Positions 39,123-47,522 of a DNA stretch of 64,000 bases are shown in pieces. Numbering within the stretch: position 1 is the first letter of the stretch; each line of letters opens with the position of its first letter. The DNA comes from Castellaniella defragrans (lineage in GTDB: Bacteria > Pseudomonadota > Gammaproteobacteria > Burkholderiales > Burkholderiaceae_B). The notes beneath the pieces are model-generated. The model worked only from the letters and a program-made list of their open reading frames with translations, had not been told where the DNA came from and did no database searches. Position numbers and translations under genes: made by a program. The stretch lies in the NCBI RefSeq assembly GCF_014203015.1, contig NZ_JACHIB010000018.1, positions 1 to 64,000 of the forward strand, written 5' to 3'.

Positions 39123-39510
39123 TCCCCACGATCAGGAAGCTCAGGTCGGCCAGCTCCTTTTCCGACAGCTGCTCGCGCACGCGCCGGAACAGCTCGTCGG
39201 ACACGCCCTCGGGCGGCAGCCGCGTCAGCGCCTCGGTCCATTCCAGAATGGCCTTTTCCTTGGCCGTGAACAGCGGCGATTCGCGCCACACCGCGACGTG
39301 ATGCAGGCGCAGTTCGCGTTCGCCCGCGATCTTGGCTTCCTTGACGTGCATGTCCACGCAGAAGGTGCAGCCGTTGAGCTGCGAGGCCCGCAGCGTCACC
39401 AGGTAGCCGATTTCCGCGAGGAAGGGATTGGCATGCAGCAGCTGGCTGAATTCGCCGTATTTGCGGGCGGCCTCGGGCGAGGCCTGGTAGTAGTTCAAGC
39501 GTTGTGTCAT
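39031..39510 (-). CDS. AhpD-like carboxymuconolactone decarboxylase family protein
   Basis: A 159-aa alkylhydroperoxidase-D-type protein with the redox motif CTFC in LNGCTFCVDMHVKEAKIAG, the conserved His two residues after the Asp, and LSEKELADLSFLIVGINGWNRLGV near the end. Family members use this Cys pair in peroxidase or disulfide chemistry. The start ATG is at 39510. Its upstream region runs into the terminator-like repeat at 39547-39750. Confidence 0.9.
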   Translation of the reverse strand: MTQRLNYYQASPEAARKYGEFSQLLHANPFLAEIGYLVTLRASQLNGCTFCVDMHVKEAKIAGERELRLHHVAVWRESPLFTAKEKAILEWTEALTRLPPEGVSDELFRRVREQLSEKELADLSFLIVGINGWNRLGVAFQPVPGSSDALFGLDKAGLS

Positions 39511-39546
39511 GGTGAATGAGATCCAGGAAAAACGTAATGAGCGGGC

Positions 39547-39750
39547 GCTTTTTGCCTTGGGACGGCCCGGCGGCAAAAAAAGGGCCCCACGCTGCGCAGC
39601 CTGCGGCCGCTTGCTGCCCCCCAAAGGGGGCTTTTTTGCCTTGGGGCGGCCCGGCGGCAAAAAAGGACCCCCACGCCGCGCAGCCTGCGGCCGCTTGCTG
39701 CCCCCCAAAGGGGGCCTTTTTGCCTTGGGACGGCCCGGCGGCAAAAAAAG
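39547..39750. repeat. triple tandem terminator-like repeat, about 84-bp unit
   Basis: A hairpin with TTTTTTGCC and GGCAAAAAA arms occurs three times (about 39549-39581, 39632-39664, 39717-39748). The copies are separated by near-identical GC-rich blocks containing GCGCAGCCTGCGGCCGCTTG and CCCCCCAAAGGGGG. Each hairpin would terminate transcription in both directions. The block lies between actP and the ahpD-like gene. Confidence 0.9.
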
Positions 39751-39874
39751 GAGCGCTTTCCATTGTGCACCGTTTTGGTACTGATTGTCAGGCGAACCAC
39801 GGTCGGCGAGCCACGGTCTGGTCCCGAGCCCGCCTCCGGCGCGGCGCGGCGCTTCCTGGCACAAAACCTGGCGC

Positions 39875-39916
39875 CAAAAAAGAACACCCCGGCGCCGGAT
39901 CACGGTCGCCGGGGTG
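39875..39916 (-). terminator. intrinsic terminator of actP
   Basis: CACCCCGGC (39885-39893) pairs with GCCGGGGTG (39908-39916). On the minus strand the stem is followed by TTCTTTTTT. It lies about 95 nt after the actP stop. Confidence 0.8.
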
Positions 39917-40010
39917 CGAGAGCACCCGGAAATCGCCGCAGGCTGCGCCTGTCGGCCTCGGGTCGGGTTGCGATGGCGGCGGCCGGATCGGACCGCCGTC
40001 CATCGCGGGA

Positions 40011-41732
40011 TCAGTGCGCGCTGGCCGCCGCCGCGCCGATCCCGGTTTCGCTGCGCACGGTCTGGGCCTCGAAGCCGGCCCGGTCGATGCGGGCGCGTTC
40101 GCTGTGGTCGGTGACCGAGAACAGCCAGATCGACACGAAACCGATCGTCATGGAGAACAGCGCCGGGGACGCGTAGGGGAACAGGGCCGAGCCCGCCGGG
40201 TTGCCCAGCGTGGCCTCCCAGACCGACGGCGACACCACCGTCAGGCCCACGGCGCTGATCAGGCCGGCGAAGCCGCCGATCATCGCGCCGCGCGTGGTGC
40301 AGCCCTTCCACAGCACCGACATGAACAGCACCGGGAAGTTCGCCGACGCCGCCACCGCGAAGGCCAGCGACACCATGAAAGCGATGTTCTGCTTCTCGAA
40401 GGCGATACCCAGCACCACGGCGACGATCCCGAGGACCACCGTGGTGATCTTGGCGACCTTCATTTCCTGCTCGCGGGTGGCATGGCCGTCCTTGACCAGG
40501 GTCGCATAGATGTCGTGCGACACCGCCGAGGTGCCAGACAGCGTCAGGCCGGCCACCACCGCCAGGATCGTGGCGAAGGCCACGGCCGACATGAAGCCCA
40601 GGAACACGTTGCCGCCCACGGCGTCGGCCAGGTGCACCGCCGCCATGTTGCCGCCGCCGATCAGGGCGCCGGCCGTGTCCAGAAACTGCGGGTTGGTGGA
40701 CACCAGCACGATCGCGCCGAAGCCGATGATGAAGGTCAGGATGTAGAAATAGCCGATCCAGGACGTGGCCCAGAACACGGACTTGCGGGCCTCGCGCGCA
40801 TCGGGCACCGTGAAGAAGCGCATCAGGATGTGCGGCAGGCCGGCCGTGCCGAACATCAGCGCCATGCCGAAGGAAATCGCGCTGATCGGGTCCTTGATGA
40901 AATTGCCCGGCCCCATGATGGACTGCCCCAGCGCGCCGGACTGGACGGCGTCCTTGCCCGCGTTCAGGGCGGCCAGCGTCTTGACCTCCACCGCGGCGGC
41001 GAACAGGCGCTCGGGCGAGAAGCCGTAATGCGCCAGCACCATCAGGGCCATGAAGGTCGCGCCGCCCAGCAGCAGGGCCGCCTTGATGATCTGCACCCAG
41101 GTGGTGGCCGTCATGCCGCCGAACAGCACGTAGACCATCATCAGCACGCCGACCACGACCACGGCGATCCAGTATTCCAGGCCGAACAGCAGCTTGATGA
41201 GCTGGCCGGCGCCGACCATCTGGGCGATCAGGTAGAACGCCACCACCACCAGGGTGCCCGAGGCCGCGAAGGCGCGGATCGGCCCCTGCTTGAAGCGGTA
41301 GGCCGCCACGTCGGCGAAGGTGAACTTGCCCAGGTTGCGCAGGCGCTCGGCCATCAGGAAGGTCAGGATGGGCCAGCCCACCAGGAAGCCGATGGAATAG
41401 ATCAGGCCGTCGTAGCCGTTGATCATCACGGCGGCGGAAATGCCCAGGAACGAGGCGGCGGACATGTAGTCCCCGGCGATCGCCAGGCCGTTCTGGAAGC
41501 CGGTGATGCCCCCGCCCGCGGTGTAGAAATCGGCGGCGGAACGGGTCCGGCCGGCGGCCCACTTCGTGATCCACAGGGTCAGGAGCACGAACAGGCCGAA
41601 CATCGCGATGGCGGTCCAGTTGGTGGGCTGCCGCTGCAGCTCGCCCAGGTCGCCGCCCGCCGCCTGCGCGGTCGAGGCCAGGCCCGCCGCCAGGGCCAGC
41701 GCGCCCAGCGCGCGTATGGTCATGCGGTTCAT
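40011..41732 (-). CDS. actP: cation/acetate symporter, SSS family
   Basis: Sodium:solute symporter of 573 aa, ActP type, for acetate and related short-chain acids. A cleavable-looking N-terminal segment ([16 protein letters not shown]) precedes about 13 helices. [25 protein letters not shown] is the conserved SSS signature region and [16 protein letters not shown] is typical of ActP. Its start overlaps the stop of the DUF485 gene by 4 nt, the usual YjcH-ActP pairing. Confidence 0.94.
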   Translation of the reverse strand: MNRMTIRALGALALAAGLASTAQAAGGDLGELQRQPTNWTAIAMFGLFVLLTLWITKWAAGRTRSAADFYTAGGGITGFQNGLAIAGDYMSAASFLGISAAVMINGYDGLIYSIGFLVGWPILTFLMAERLRNLGKFTFADVAAYRFKQGPIRAFAASGTLVVVAFYLIAQMVGAGQLIKLLFGLEYWIAVVVVGVLMMVYVLFGGMTATTWVQIIKAALLLGGATFMALMVLAHYGFSPERLFAAAVEVKTLAALNAGKDAVQSGALGQSIMGPGNFIKDPISAISFGMALMFGTAGLPHILMRFFTVPDAREARKSVFWATSWIGYFYILTFIIGFGAIVLVSTNPQFLDTAGALIGGGNMAAVHLADAVGGNVFLGFMSAVAFATILAVVAGLTLSGTSAVSHDIYATLVKDGHATREQEMKVAKITTVVLGIVAVVLGIAFEKQNIAFMVSLAFAVAASANFPVLFMSVLWKGCTTRGAMIGGFAGLISAVGLTVVSPSVWEATLGNPAGSALFPYASPALFSMTIGFVSIWLFSVTDHSERARIDRAGFEAQTVRSETGIGAAAASAH

Positions 41733-42037
41733 TGCCCTGCCTCCTGGACGATCTCGCGGGTCAGGCGGTCGAATTCGCTGTTGGCGCGGCGCACGTACAG
41801 GCCGGTGATCAGCACGCTGAACACGATCACGCCGAAGCCGACCGGGATGCCCCAGGTCATGACGCCTTCGCCCAGTTTCAGTGCGAAGAGTTCCTTGTCG
41901 AACGCGATCACGCCGATGAAGCTGTAGTACACCAGCAGCATGATCACGGCCAGCGTCCAGCCGTAGCGCAGCCGCGTCCGCCGCAGATGCTGGTATTTCG
42001 GGTTCGACACGATGGCTTGTGTCCGCTTGTCTCCCAT
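41729..42037 (-). CDS. DUF485 small membrane partner of ActP
   Basis: A 102-aa YjcH-like protein with two transmembrane helices ([19 protein letters not shown] and [20 protein letters not shown]) preceded by [16 protein letters not shown]. Start at 42037 ([10 protein letters not shown]); the upstream in-frame extension is not conserved-looking. First gene of the actP operon; exact role unknown. Confidence 0.92.
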   Translation of the reverse strand: MGDKRTQAIVSNPKYQHLRRTRLRYGWTLAVIMLLVYYSFIGVIAFDKELFALKLGEGVMTWGIPVGFGVIVFSVLITGLYVRRANSEFDRLTREIVQEAGQ

Positions 42038-42261
42038 GTCGGTCTCCTGATGGGTCGTATGATGCAGTGCAAGATAAAAACCCGACCTTACGAGGGCCTT
42101 ACAGGCGACTCGATCGATCGAACCATCAGGGAAAACACCGAGGCGCGGAATGCACGTTAGAATCCAGGGTTCGAGCACGCAACGCAGGCCCGCACGCAGC
42201 GCAGGCGAGCCGCCCCGGCCCGGACTGGGGCTACGCCCAGGTCCGCGGGCGCGCCACCCGA

Positions 42262-42338
42262 CCGCCCTTAGCTCAGCTGGATAGAGCAACGGCCTTCTAA
42301 GCCGTAGGTCACTGGTTCAAATCCAGTAGGGCGGGCCA
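42262..42338 (+). tRNA. tRNA-Arg(TCT)
   Basis: Acceptor stem CCGCCCT/AGGGCGG, D-arm GCTCAGCTGGATAGAGC, anticodon loop CTTCTAA with anticodon TCT, T-arm GTTCAAAT, discriminator G and encoded CCA (42336-42338). Confidence 0.97.
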
Positions 42339-42424
42339 AAACATTGATGGCGCAAGGGATGGCGCAAATCCAGGCGAGGCAGCGGCGCGCCGGTCGTTCA
42401 GCCTTCCAGAAGGGAGAACAAAGC

Positions 42425-43195
42425 ATGGCCTGGTCGGCAAGCCAATACACGATGTTCGAGGCCGAGCGCACCCGCCCGGTCAGGGATCTGCTGGCGGCGG
42501 TCCCGACGCGCGACCCAGCCCGGCTGGCCGACCTGGGCTGCGGCCCGGGCAATTCGACCGAAGTCCTGCGAGCGCGCTACCCGGGCGCCCGCATCACCGC
42601 CCTGGACAGCTCCGCCGACATGCTGGCGGCCGCCCGCAAGCGGCTGCCGGACATCGACTTCCTGCAGGACGACATCGCCGCCTGGACGCCCAGCGCGCCC
42701 CTCGACGTCATCCTGGCCAACGCCTCGCTGCAATGGATCCCGGATCATGCCGCCCTGTTCCCGCGGCTGGCCGGCTTCCTCGCGCCCGGCGGCAGCCTGG
42801 CCGTCCAGATGCCCGACAACCAGGACGATCCGGTCAAGACCCTGATGCGCAAGACGGCCGCCGATCCCCGCTGGGCGGACCGCGTCGGCGACGAGCGCAG
42901 CACCCGCTTTCCCAGCCACCCCGTCCCCTGGTACTACGACCTGCTCAAGCCGCATTGCGCGCGCGTGGACATCTGGCGCACCCGGTACTGGCATGTGCTG
43001 CCCGACGGCGTGGACGGCATCGTGGCCTGGTTCAAGGGCAGCGCCCTGCGCCCCTTTCTGGCGCCTCTGGACGCGGCCGAACAGGCGCTCTTCCTGGCGC
43101 AGTACCGCGACGAACTGGCGCGGGCCTACCCCACGCAGACCGACGGCTCGGTGCTGCTGCCCGTGCCCCGGCTGTTTCTCGTGGCGACCCGCTAG
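42425..43195 (+). CDS. tam: trans-aconitate 2-methyltransferase
   Basis: SAM-dependent methyltransferase of 256 aa that detoxifies trans-aconitate in E. coli. Class I motifs: LADLGCGPGNSTEVL (SAM loop), ITALDSSADML, and a DVILANASLQWIPDH segment strongly characteristic of Tam. The start MAWSASQYTMF resembles Tam N-termini (xWxPxxYxxF). It lies 87 nt downstream of tRNA-Arg. Confidence 0.92.
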   Translation: MAWSASQYTMFEAERTRPVRDLLAAVPTRDPARLADLGCGPGNSTEVLRARYPGARITALDSSADMLAAARKRLPDIDFLQDDIAAWTPSAPLDVILANASLQWIPDHAALFPRLAGFLAPGGSLAVQMPDNQDDPVKTLMRKTAADPRWADRVGDERSTRFPSHPVPWYYDLLKPHCARVDIWRTRYWHVLPDGVDGIVAWFKGSALRPFLAPLDAAEQALFLAQYRDELARAYPTQTDGSVLLPVPRLFLVATR

Positions 43196-43345
43196 GGCCG
43201 ATTCTCATGGCGACCCGCCAGGGCCGGTCCGCCCGGAGTTCCCGGCACGCCTGGACCCCGCGCCCAGCGCCGGGCAATTCCGATCCGGGACTCTTCCCGC
43301 CCATTCCCGACGGCGACACCGGGGCCGCGAGGCCCCGGAGCACGA

Positions 43346-44503
43346 TCAGAAGTCGATGCGCGCCACGCTCTCGGCGCTGTCCTTGGGCGCGTCCCGGCCG
43401 TTCTTGACGGTCACGAACACGGCGCCGGTGCGCGGATCCAGCGCCAGGCTGTTCGGATGGGCCGGCAATTCGACCGTCCGCAGCAGGGCGTGCGAGCCAC
43501 TGTCGAACACCGTCACCGTGCCCGATTCCCGGTTGGTGACGAACAGGCGCTGGCGCGGCGCGTCCAGCAGGAGGGCGACAGGGCCCTTGCCGGTCGGGAT
43601 GCCGGCCAGCCGCCTGCCGTCGGCCGGGTCGAGCACGACGACGCGGTTGCCCTCGCCCCGCTTGCGGTAATCCTTCAGCCCGCCCAGCTTCTCGCGCATG
43701 CCGTCCAGTCGCTCCATGCCCTCGTCGGTCGCCAGCACGCGGCCGGTCCGCGCATCGAACGCCAGGTTCAGCAACTGGTCGCCGCCCGCCTCGGCGACCT
43801 TTTCCCGGCGCAGCGAGGCGGTGTCCACCGTGAACAGCTGTCCCTGCAGGTTGGACACGTAGAGCTTGCCGCCCGCCGCGTCGAGCGCCGCGCCGGTGGC
43901 CACGAAGCCGAAGCCCGGCACGACCTTCTCGACCTTCAGCGAGCGCGTGTCGACGACATACAGCACGCTGTCGCGGAAAGCGAGGCCGGGGGCGTACAGG
44001 CGATGGCGGGCCGGATCCAGCACCAGTTCCCGCAGATTGTACGGATAGCGCTGCTTGCCGTCCGGCGCCTTGACCTTCTTCGACGTCAGCTGCACCAGGC
44101 CGACGACCTTGCCGGTGGCCGTGTCGATGACGGTGATGGAGGCGTCGTTCGCATTGCCGACGTACAGGCGGCCGGCCGCGTCGTCCAGCGCCAGGCCGAA
44201 GCCCTTGCGCTCCAGGGGGATCTCCGCCTGCACGGCCAGGGTGGCGGGATCCAGCCGCAGGATCCGGGGCGCCGCCGCCCCCTCGCCGAACCCGCCGGCG
44301 GCGGCCACGAACAGCGCGTTCTGGCGCGCCGAGTAGACCAGTTCGTAGATGCCCTGCCCCACGGCCTGGCGCTGCACCCGCGGCTGGGCCGGCTCGCTCG
44401 CGGCCGCCGGCGCCGACGCGGCGCGGTCGCCCGTCTGGGCGCACCCGGCCAGCGCCGCCGTCAGGACGAGGGCCAGGAAAGAAGCCGATTTGAAACGTCG
44501 CAT
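43346..44503 (-). CDS. lipoprotein with YncE-like beta-propeller
   Basis: A 385-aa secreted protein. The signal peptide ends in LAGC (lipobox, Cys about residue 21), so it is probably a lipoprotein facing the periplasm. The rest is a series of roughly 40-residue repeats (RLYVGNANDASITVIDTATG, KLYVSNLQG, RLFVTNRESGTVTVFDSGS) typical of seven-bladed YncE/YVTN propellers. Function unknown; the position beside iron-linked membrane genes allows a role in envelope metal handling, which is inference. Confidence 0.8.
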   Translation of the reverse strand: MRRFKSASFLALVLTAALAGCAQTGDRAASAPAAASEPAQPRVQRQAVGQGIYELVYSARQNALFVAAAGGFGEGAAAPRILRLDPATLAVQAEIPLERKGFGLALDDAAGRLYVGNANDASITVIDTATGKVVGLVQLTSKKVKAPDGKQRYPYNLRELVLDPARHRLYAPGLAFRDSVLYVVDTRSLKVEKVVPGFGFVATGAALDAAGGKLYVSNLQGQLFTVDTASLRREKVAEAGGDQLLNLAFDARTGRVLATDEGMERLDGMREKLGGLKDYRKRGEGNRVVVLDPADGRRLAGIPTGKGPVALLLDAPRQRLFVTNRESGTVTVFDSGSHALLRTVELPAHPNSLALDPRTGAVFVTVKNGRDAPKDSAESVARIDF

Positions 44504-44615
44504 ACGAAGTCCATCCCTGTGAATAAGCCAAAAGCAGGCAAAAGAAGAAACACCAGACAGCGGAAAAAACCGAAAACACGCAAAAACCGCCGCGCAAAAA
44601 AACGAACCGCGGCGC

Positions 44616-44942
44616 TCAACGATCTCCACCTCCCGGCCACCGCCAGCCGCGCCGATTCCATGCCACCAGCCCCAGGCAGACCAGCCCGGCGGCCAGGCTG
44701 GTGTGGCCGCTGTAGGCCGCCAGTCCGAATCCCCAGCCCATCCCGGCCACGGCCCGCCACAGGGCCGCGCCCAGCAGGCACCAGCCCGCGAACCGCAGGC
44801 GGCGGCGGGCGGCGGTCCGCAGGAGGCGGCCGAAGACGTCCCGCTGATGCCGCTCCATGGCCAGCGCCAGGCAGGCGAAACCCGCCCACGAGAGGCCGAG
44901 CAGCAGGCCATGCGCCCACAGCGGCGAGACGATCGTGTTCAT
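44616..44942 (-). CDS. DUF3325 small membrane protein
   Basis: 108 aa with three hydrophobic helices (LWAHGLLLGLSWAGFACLALAM, RLRFAGWCLLGAALWRAV and LAAGLVCLGLVAW). Its start overlaps the PepSY gene stop by 4 nt. DUF3649-PepSY-DUF3325 is a recurrent order next to siderophore receptor genes in Burkholderiales; no receptor is adjacent here. Confidence 0.8.
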   Translation of the reverse strand: MNTIVSPLWAHGLLLGLSWAGFACLALAMERHQRDVFGRLLRTAARRRLRFAGWCLLGAALWRAVAGMGWGFGLAAYSGHTSLAAGLVCLGLVAWNRRGWRWPGGGDR

Positions 44943-46696
44943 GCGCTTTCTCCAGCCGCCGGGACGCCCCCGCGGCGACGGGACGGCCGGACCGCCGGGC
45001 GATGCCGCGCGACCTGGAGTGCCATCCGGGCGTGCAGCGCCGCCAGGGCCAGCAGCGTCAGGTCGAGGCCGGCGAACAGCCAGTCGCCGGCGCGCAGGCT
45101 GTGCCACAGCGGCCGGTCCGTCACGCAGGCGTTCAGGACGGGCAGCAGGGCCAGCAGCGCGGCGGCCGCGGCCAGCAATTCGATCCAGGCGCGCCGGGCC
45201 GGCCTCAGGCAGGCCGCGGCCAACGCCAGCGCCCAGATGATGAAGAAGCCATGGATCTCCCAGTCGGCGCGCCCCGCCAGGTCTACCGGCAGCAGGCGGT
45301 TGAACCAGAAGAACGCCGCCATCGCCACCGACAGGCCCGCGATGGCCGCGATGTTCAGGCGCTCGACCAGCCGGAAGCCGAAATGAGGCTTCTGCGGATC
45401 CGGCAGGCCCGTCCGGCGCTTCACCGTCCACAGCACCAGCCCCGACCCGACCATGGCGGTCCCCGCCAGGCTGACGAGGAAATACAGCCAGCGCAGCGCG
45501 GGGTCGGCGTAGCGGCCCAGGTGCAGGCCGTATAGCACGCCCTGCGCCGTCGCCATCGGCCCGGACGCGTCCTTGGCCCGCAGCAGTTCGCCCGACACCC
45601 CGTCGAACAGCAGATAGCGCGGCGTGGTGGCGATCTGTCCGGATTGCCGGCGCACGACGGCCACCCGCGCCTGCGCATCGCCCGGATGGGCGACCTGCAC
45701 CCCGCCGACGCTGCCGGCGCCCCAGCGCCGCTCGGCCTGCGCCACCAGGGACTCGATCGACGCCAGGGCCGCCGGCTCCCGAGCGGGCTTGCCCGGCGGC
45801 AGGAAGAAGCGCATTTCGCTGGTCATCGCCGCCCGGTCCGCCGGCGTGGGCAGGGCCTGCATCGGCCAGGGCATGTACAGCACCATCAGGGTGATCAGGC
45901 CGCTCCAGGTGATCATGAAGTGGAACGGCAGGCCCAGCACCGACAGCGCGGCGTGCGCGTCCAGCCAGCTGCGCTGGCCCTTGCCCCAGCGGAAGGTGAA
46001 GAAATCCGTGAAGATCTTCTTGTGCGTGATCACCCCGCTGACGATGGCCACCAGCATGAACATGGCGCACAGGCCGGCGATCCACCGCCCCCACAGGGGC
46101 GGCATGTAGTGCAGGTTGAAGTGAAAGAAATAGAAGAAATCGCCGCCCCGGGTGTCGCGGGCCGACAGGCGCTCCCCGGTTTCGGCGTCGAACGTCTCCG
46201 TCCGGAAGCCGCGGCCGGCCGCATGCGGATCGCGCCAGAAGGCGAACGCCGCCGGATCGCGCGGCGAGGGCAGCGTCACGCTCAGTTGCGGCGTACCGGG
46301 CGTGCGGGCCAGGATGCCGCCGACGATGCGGGCGGCCGCCGCGCCCGCCGGCGGCGGGACCGCGGCTGCCTGCAGCTCCGGCCGCATGTAGCGGCTGATC
46401 TCGTCGCGGAAGAACGAGACGGTCCCGGTCAGGAACATGGCGTAGAGGATCCAGCCCGCCAGCAGCCCCGTCCAGATGTGCAGGTCGGACATGGTCTGGC
46501 GGATGCCGCGCGGCCTGGCGGCAGGCTTGATTGCAGGCTTCATCGCGGGCTTCATCGCGGGTTTCACCGCGGGCTGGAGTGCGGGTTTTATTGCAGGCTC
46601 GGCCGCGGGCTCGATGGCGGACTCGGCCGATGGCCGGGCGGCCCGCACCGGCATGCCTTCGGGCGATGCGCGGCCGTCCCGGAACAGGCCGCTCAT
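44939..46696 (-). CDS. PepSY-associated transmembrane protein, probable iron-uptake accessory
   Basis: A 585-aa inner-membrane protein of the PepSY-TM family (FsrB/PiuB-like reductase relatives). RQTMSDLHIWTGLLAGWILYAMFLTG starts the first helix. The conserved FHFNLHYMPPLWGRWIAG and a His-bearing LPFHFMITWSG suggest heme ligands. A large periplasmic PepSY part lies in the middle and several helices follow. The first 65 residues carry a degenerate repeat rich in KPA (IKPALQPAVKPAMKPAMKPA), unusual for the family. Coupled by 4-nt overlaps to its neighbours on both sides. Confidence 0.85.
   Translation of the reverse strand: MSGLFRDGRASPEGMPVRAARPSAESAIEPAAEPAIKPALQPAVKPAMKPAMKPAIKPAARPRGIRQTMSDLHIWTGLLAGWILYAMFLTGTVSFFRDEISRYMRPELQAAAVPPPAGAAAARIVGGILARTPGTPQLSVTLPSPRDPAAFAFWRDPHAAGRGFRTETFDAETGERLSARDTRGGDFFYFFHFNLHYMPPLWGRWIAGLCAMFMLVAIVSGVITHKKIFTDFFTFRWGKGQRSWLDAHAALSVLGLPFHFMITWSGLITLMVLYMPWPMQALPTPADRAAMTSEMRFFLPPGKPAREPAALASIESLVAQAERRWGAGSVGGVQVAHPGDAQARVAVVRRQSGQIATTPRYLLFDGVSGELLRAKDASGPMATAQGVLYGLHLGRYADPALRWLYFLVSLAGTAMVGSGLVLWTVKRRTGLPDPQKPHFGFRLVERLNIAAIAGLSVAMAAFFWFNRLLPVDLAGRADWEIHGFFIIWALALAAACLRPARRAWIELLAAAAALLALLPVLNACVTDRPLWHSLRAGDWLFAGLDLTLLALAALHARMALQVARHRPAVRPSRRRGGVPAAGESA
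46505..46625. repeat. 12-bp tandem repeat in the PepSY gene
   Basis: Degenerate units of 12 bp (GGCTTCATCGCG-type on the plus strand) run for about 120 bp and encode the KPAM/KPAI/KPAL series at the protein N-terminus. Confidence 0.75.
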
Positions 46697-46974
46697 GACG
46701 CGCCCCCCGCGGGCCAGGCATGCCAGGCCAGGGGCAGCAGGACGCAGGCCGCCGCCAGCAGGCCGGCCCAGGCTCGCCGGGCCGAGCGCACGGCGAAAAC
46801 CCAGACGACGGCTCCGGCATGGCACAGGAAGCTGAGCATCATGCCCAGGAAGGCCGCCTCGGACCGGGCCAGCGGCGCGGCCAGCACCGCAACGGAGCAC
46901 AGCGCCGCCAGCGCATAGCCGCCGCACACGGCCGCCACGACGCGGGAGATCACGGGAAGGGGGATGCGCGTCAT
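46693..46974 (-). CDS. DUF3649 small membrane protein
   Basis: 93 aa from the ATG at 46974 (MTRIPLPVISRVVAAVCGGYALAAL). Two or three hydrophobic helices; AEAAFLGMML-like and CHAGAVVWVFAVRSARRAWAG segments are typical. It is the first gene of the DUF3649-PepSY-DUF3325 operon. The Fur-box-like site at 47210-47228 lies about 236 nt upstream, beyond a degenerate repeat tract. Confidence 0.82.
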   Translation of the reverse strand: MTRIPLPVISRVVAAVCGGYALAALCSVAVLAAPLARSEAAFLGMMLSFLCHAGAVVWVFAVRSARRAWAGLLAAACVLLPLAWHAWPAGGAS

Positions 46975-46984
46975 CGCCTGGAGG

Positions 46985-47114
46985 TCCGCATCGGAAGCCC
47001 GCTCAAAAGTCGAATCAAAAACGAAAGTCGCATCAAAAGCCCCATCAGAAGCTCGACTCAAGAGTCCAATCGGAAGCCCCAATCAGAAGCCCGCATCAAA
47101 AACCCGAATCAGAA
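46985..47114. repeat. degenerate 12-13 bp tandem repeat upstream of DUF3649
   Basis: About ten units resembling CSMATCARAAGYC (for example CGCATCAAAAGCC, CCAATCAGAAGCC) fill the stretch between the DUF3649 start and the Fur-box region. They keep one frame open upstream of the likely start, giving a false extension. Confidence 0.75.
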
Positions 47115-47209
47115 GTCCACCGGGACCGACAGCACGCAGGGCGGCGGAGCGGAGCGGCGTGGCATGGCATGGGCGCGGCGGCGGACCGGTTGAACCTCCG
47201 GATTATATT

Positions 47210-47228
47210 GATAACGATTATCATTTGC
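47210..47228. promoter_or_regulatory. Fur-box-like site
   Basis: GATAACGATTATCATTTGC agrees with the 19-bp Fur consensus (GATAATGATAATCATTATC) at 15 positions, in an AT-rich island. It fits iron control of the minus-strand DUF3649-PepSY-DUF3325 operon; control of pldA on the plus strand is possible but more distant. Confidence 0.7.
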
Positions 47229-47261
47229 ATAGAACCAGGTTCAGATATTGGATTCAGCAGC

Positions 47262-47376
47262 CGGATCAGGTCCGGAGATCGGGTCCGGAGATCGGGTCCG
47301 GAGATCGGGTCCAGGAGATCGGATCCGGAGATCGGATCCGGAGATCAGATCCAGGAGATCAGGGTCAAGGATCCGG
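47262..47376. repeat. 12-13 bp tandem repeat rich in GATC
   Basis: About nine units of GGTCCGGAGATC or GGATCCGGAGATC follow one another in the intergenic region before pldA. This is non-coding, dense in GATC and GGATCC sites, and unrelated in sequence to the two repeat tracts to its left. Confidence 0.85.
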
Positions 47377-47522
47377 CTCGGGAATCGCCCGCCGGCCGGA
47401 TTCCGGGCAGCCGGGGGCGCGGCCCGCGGGCCGGCGGAACCGCCCCGGATACACCGAGAAACGTGTCCGCGGGCTGCAGATGCTAAAGTTCCGGGCAAGA
47501 ACTTGCCTTTGGTTTCAACATC

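Noticed and set aside
42262-42338. tRNA-Arg as an attachment site for a mobile element
   Set aside because: No integrase and no repeated tRNA 3' end are visible in the window.
43319-43338. GC hairpin CCGGGGCC-GCGA-GGCCCCGG as a terminator between tam and the propeller lipoprotein
   Set aside because: No T-run on either strand and the loci are GC-rich enough for such palindromes by chance; too weak to call.
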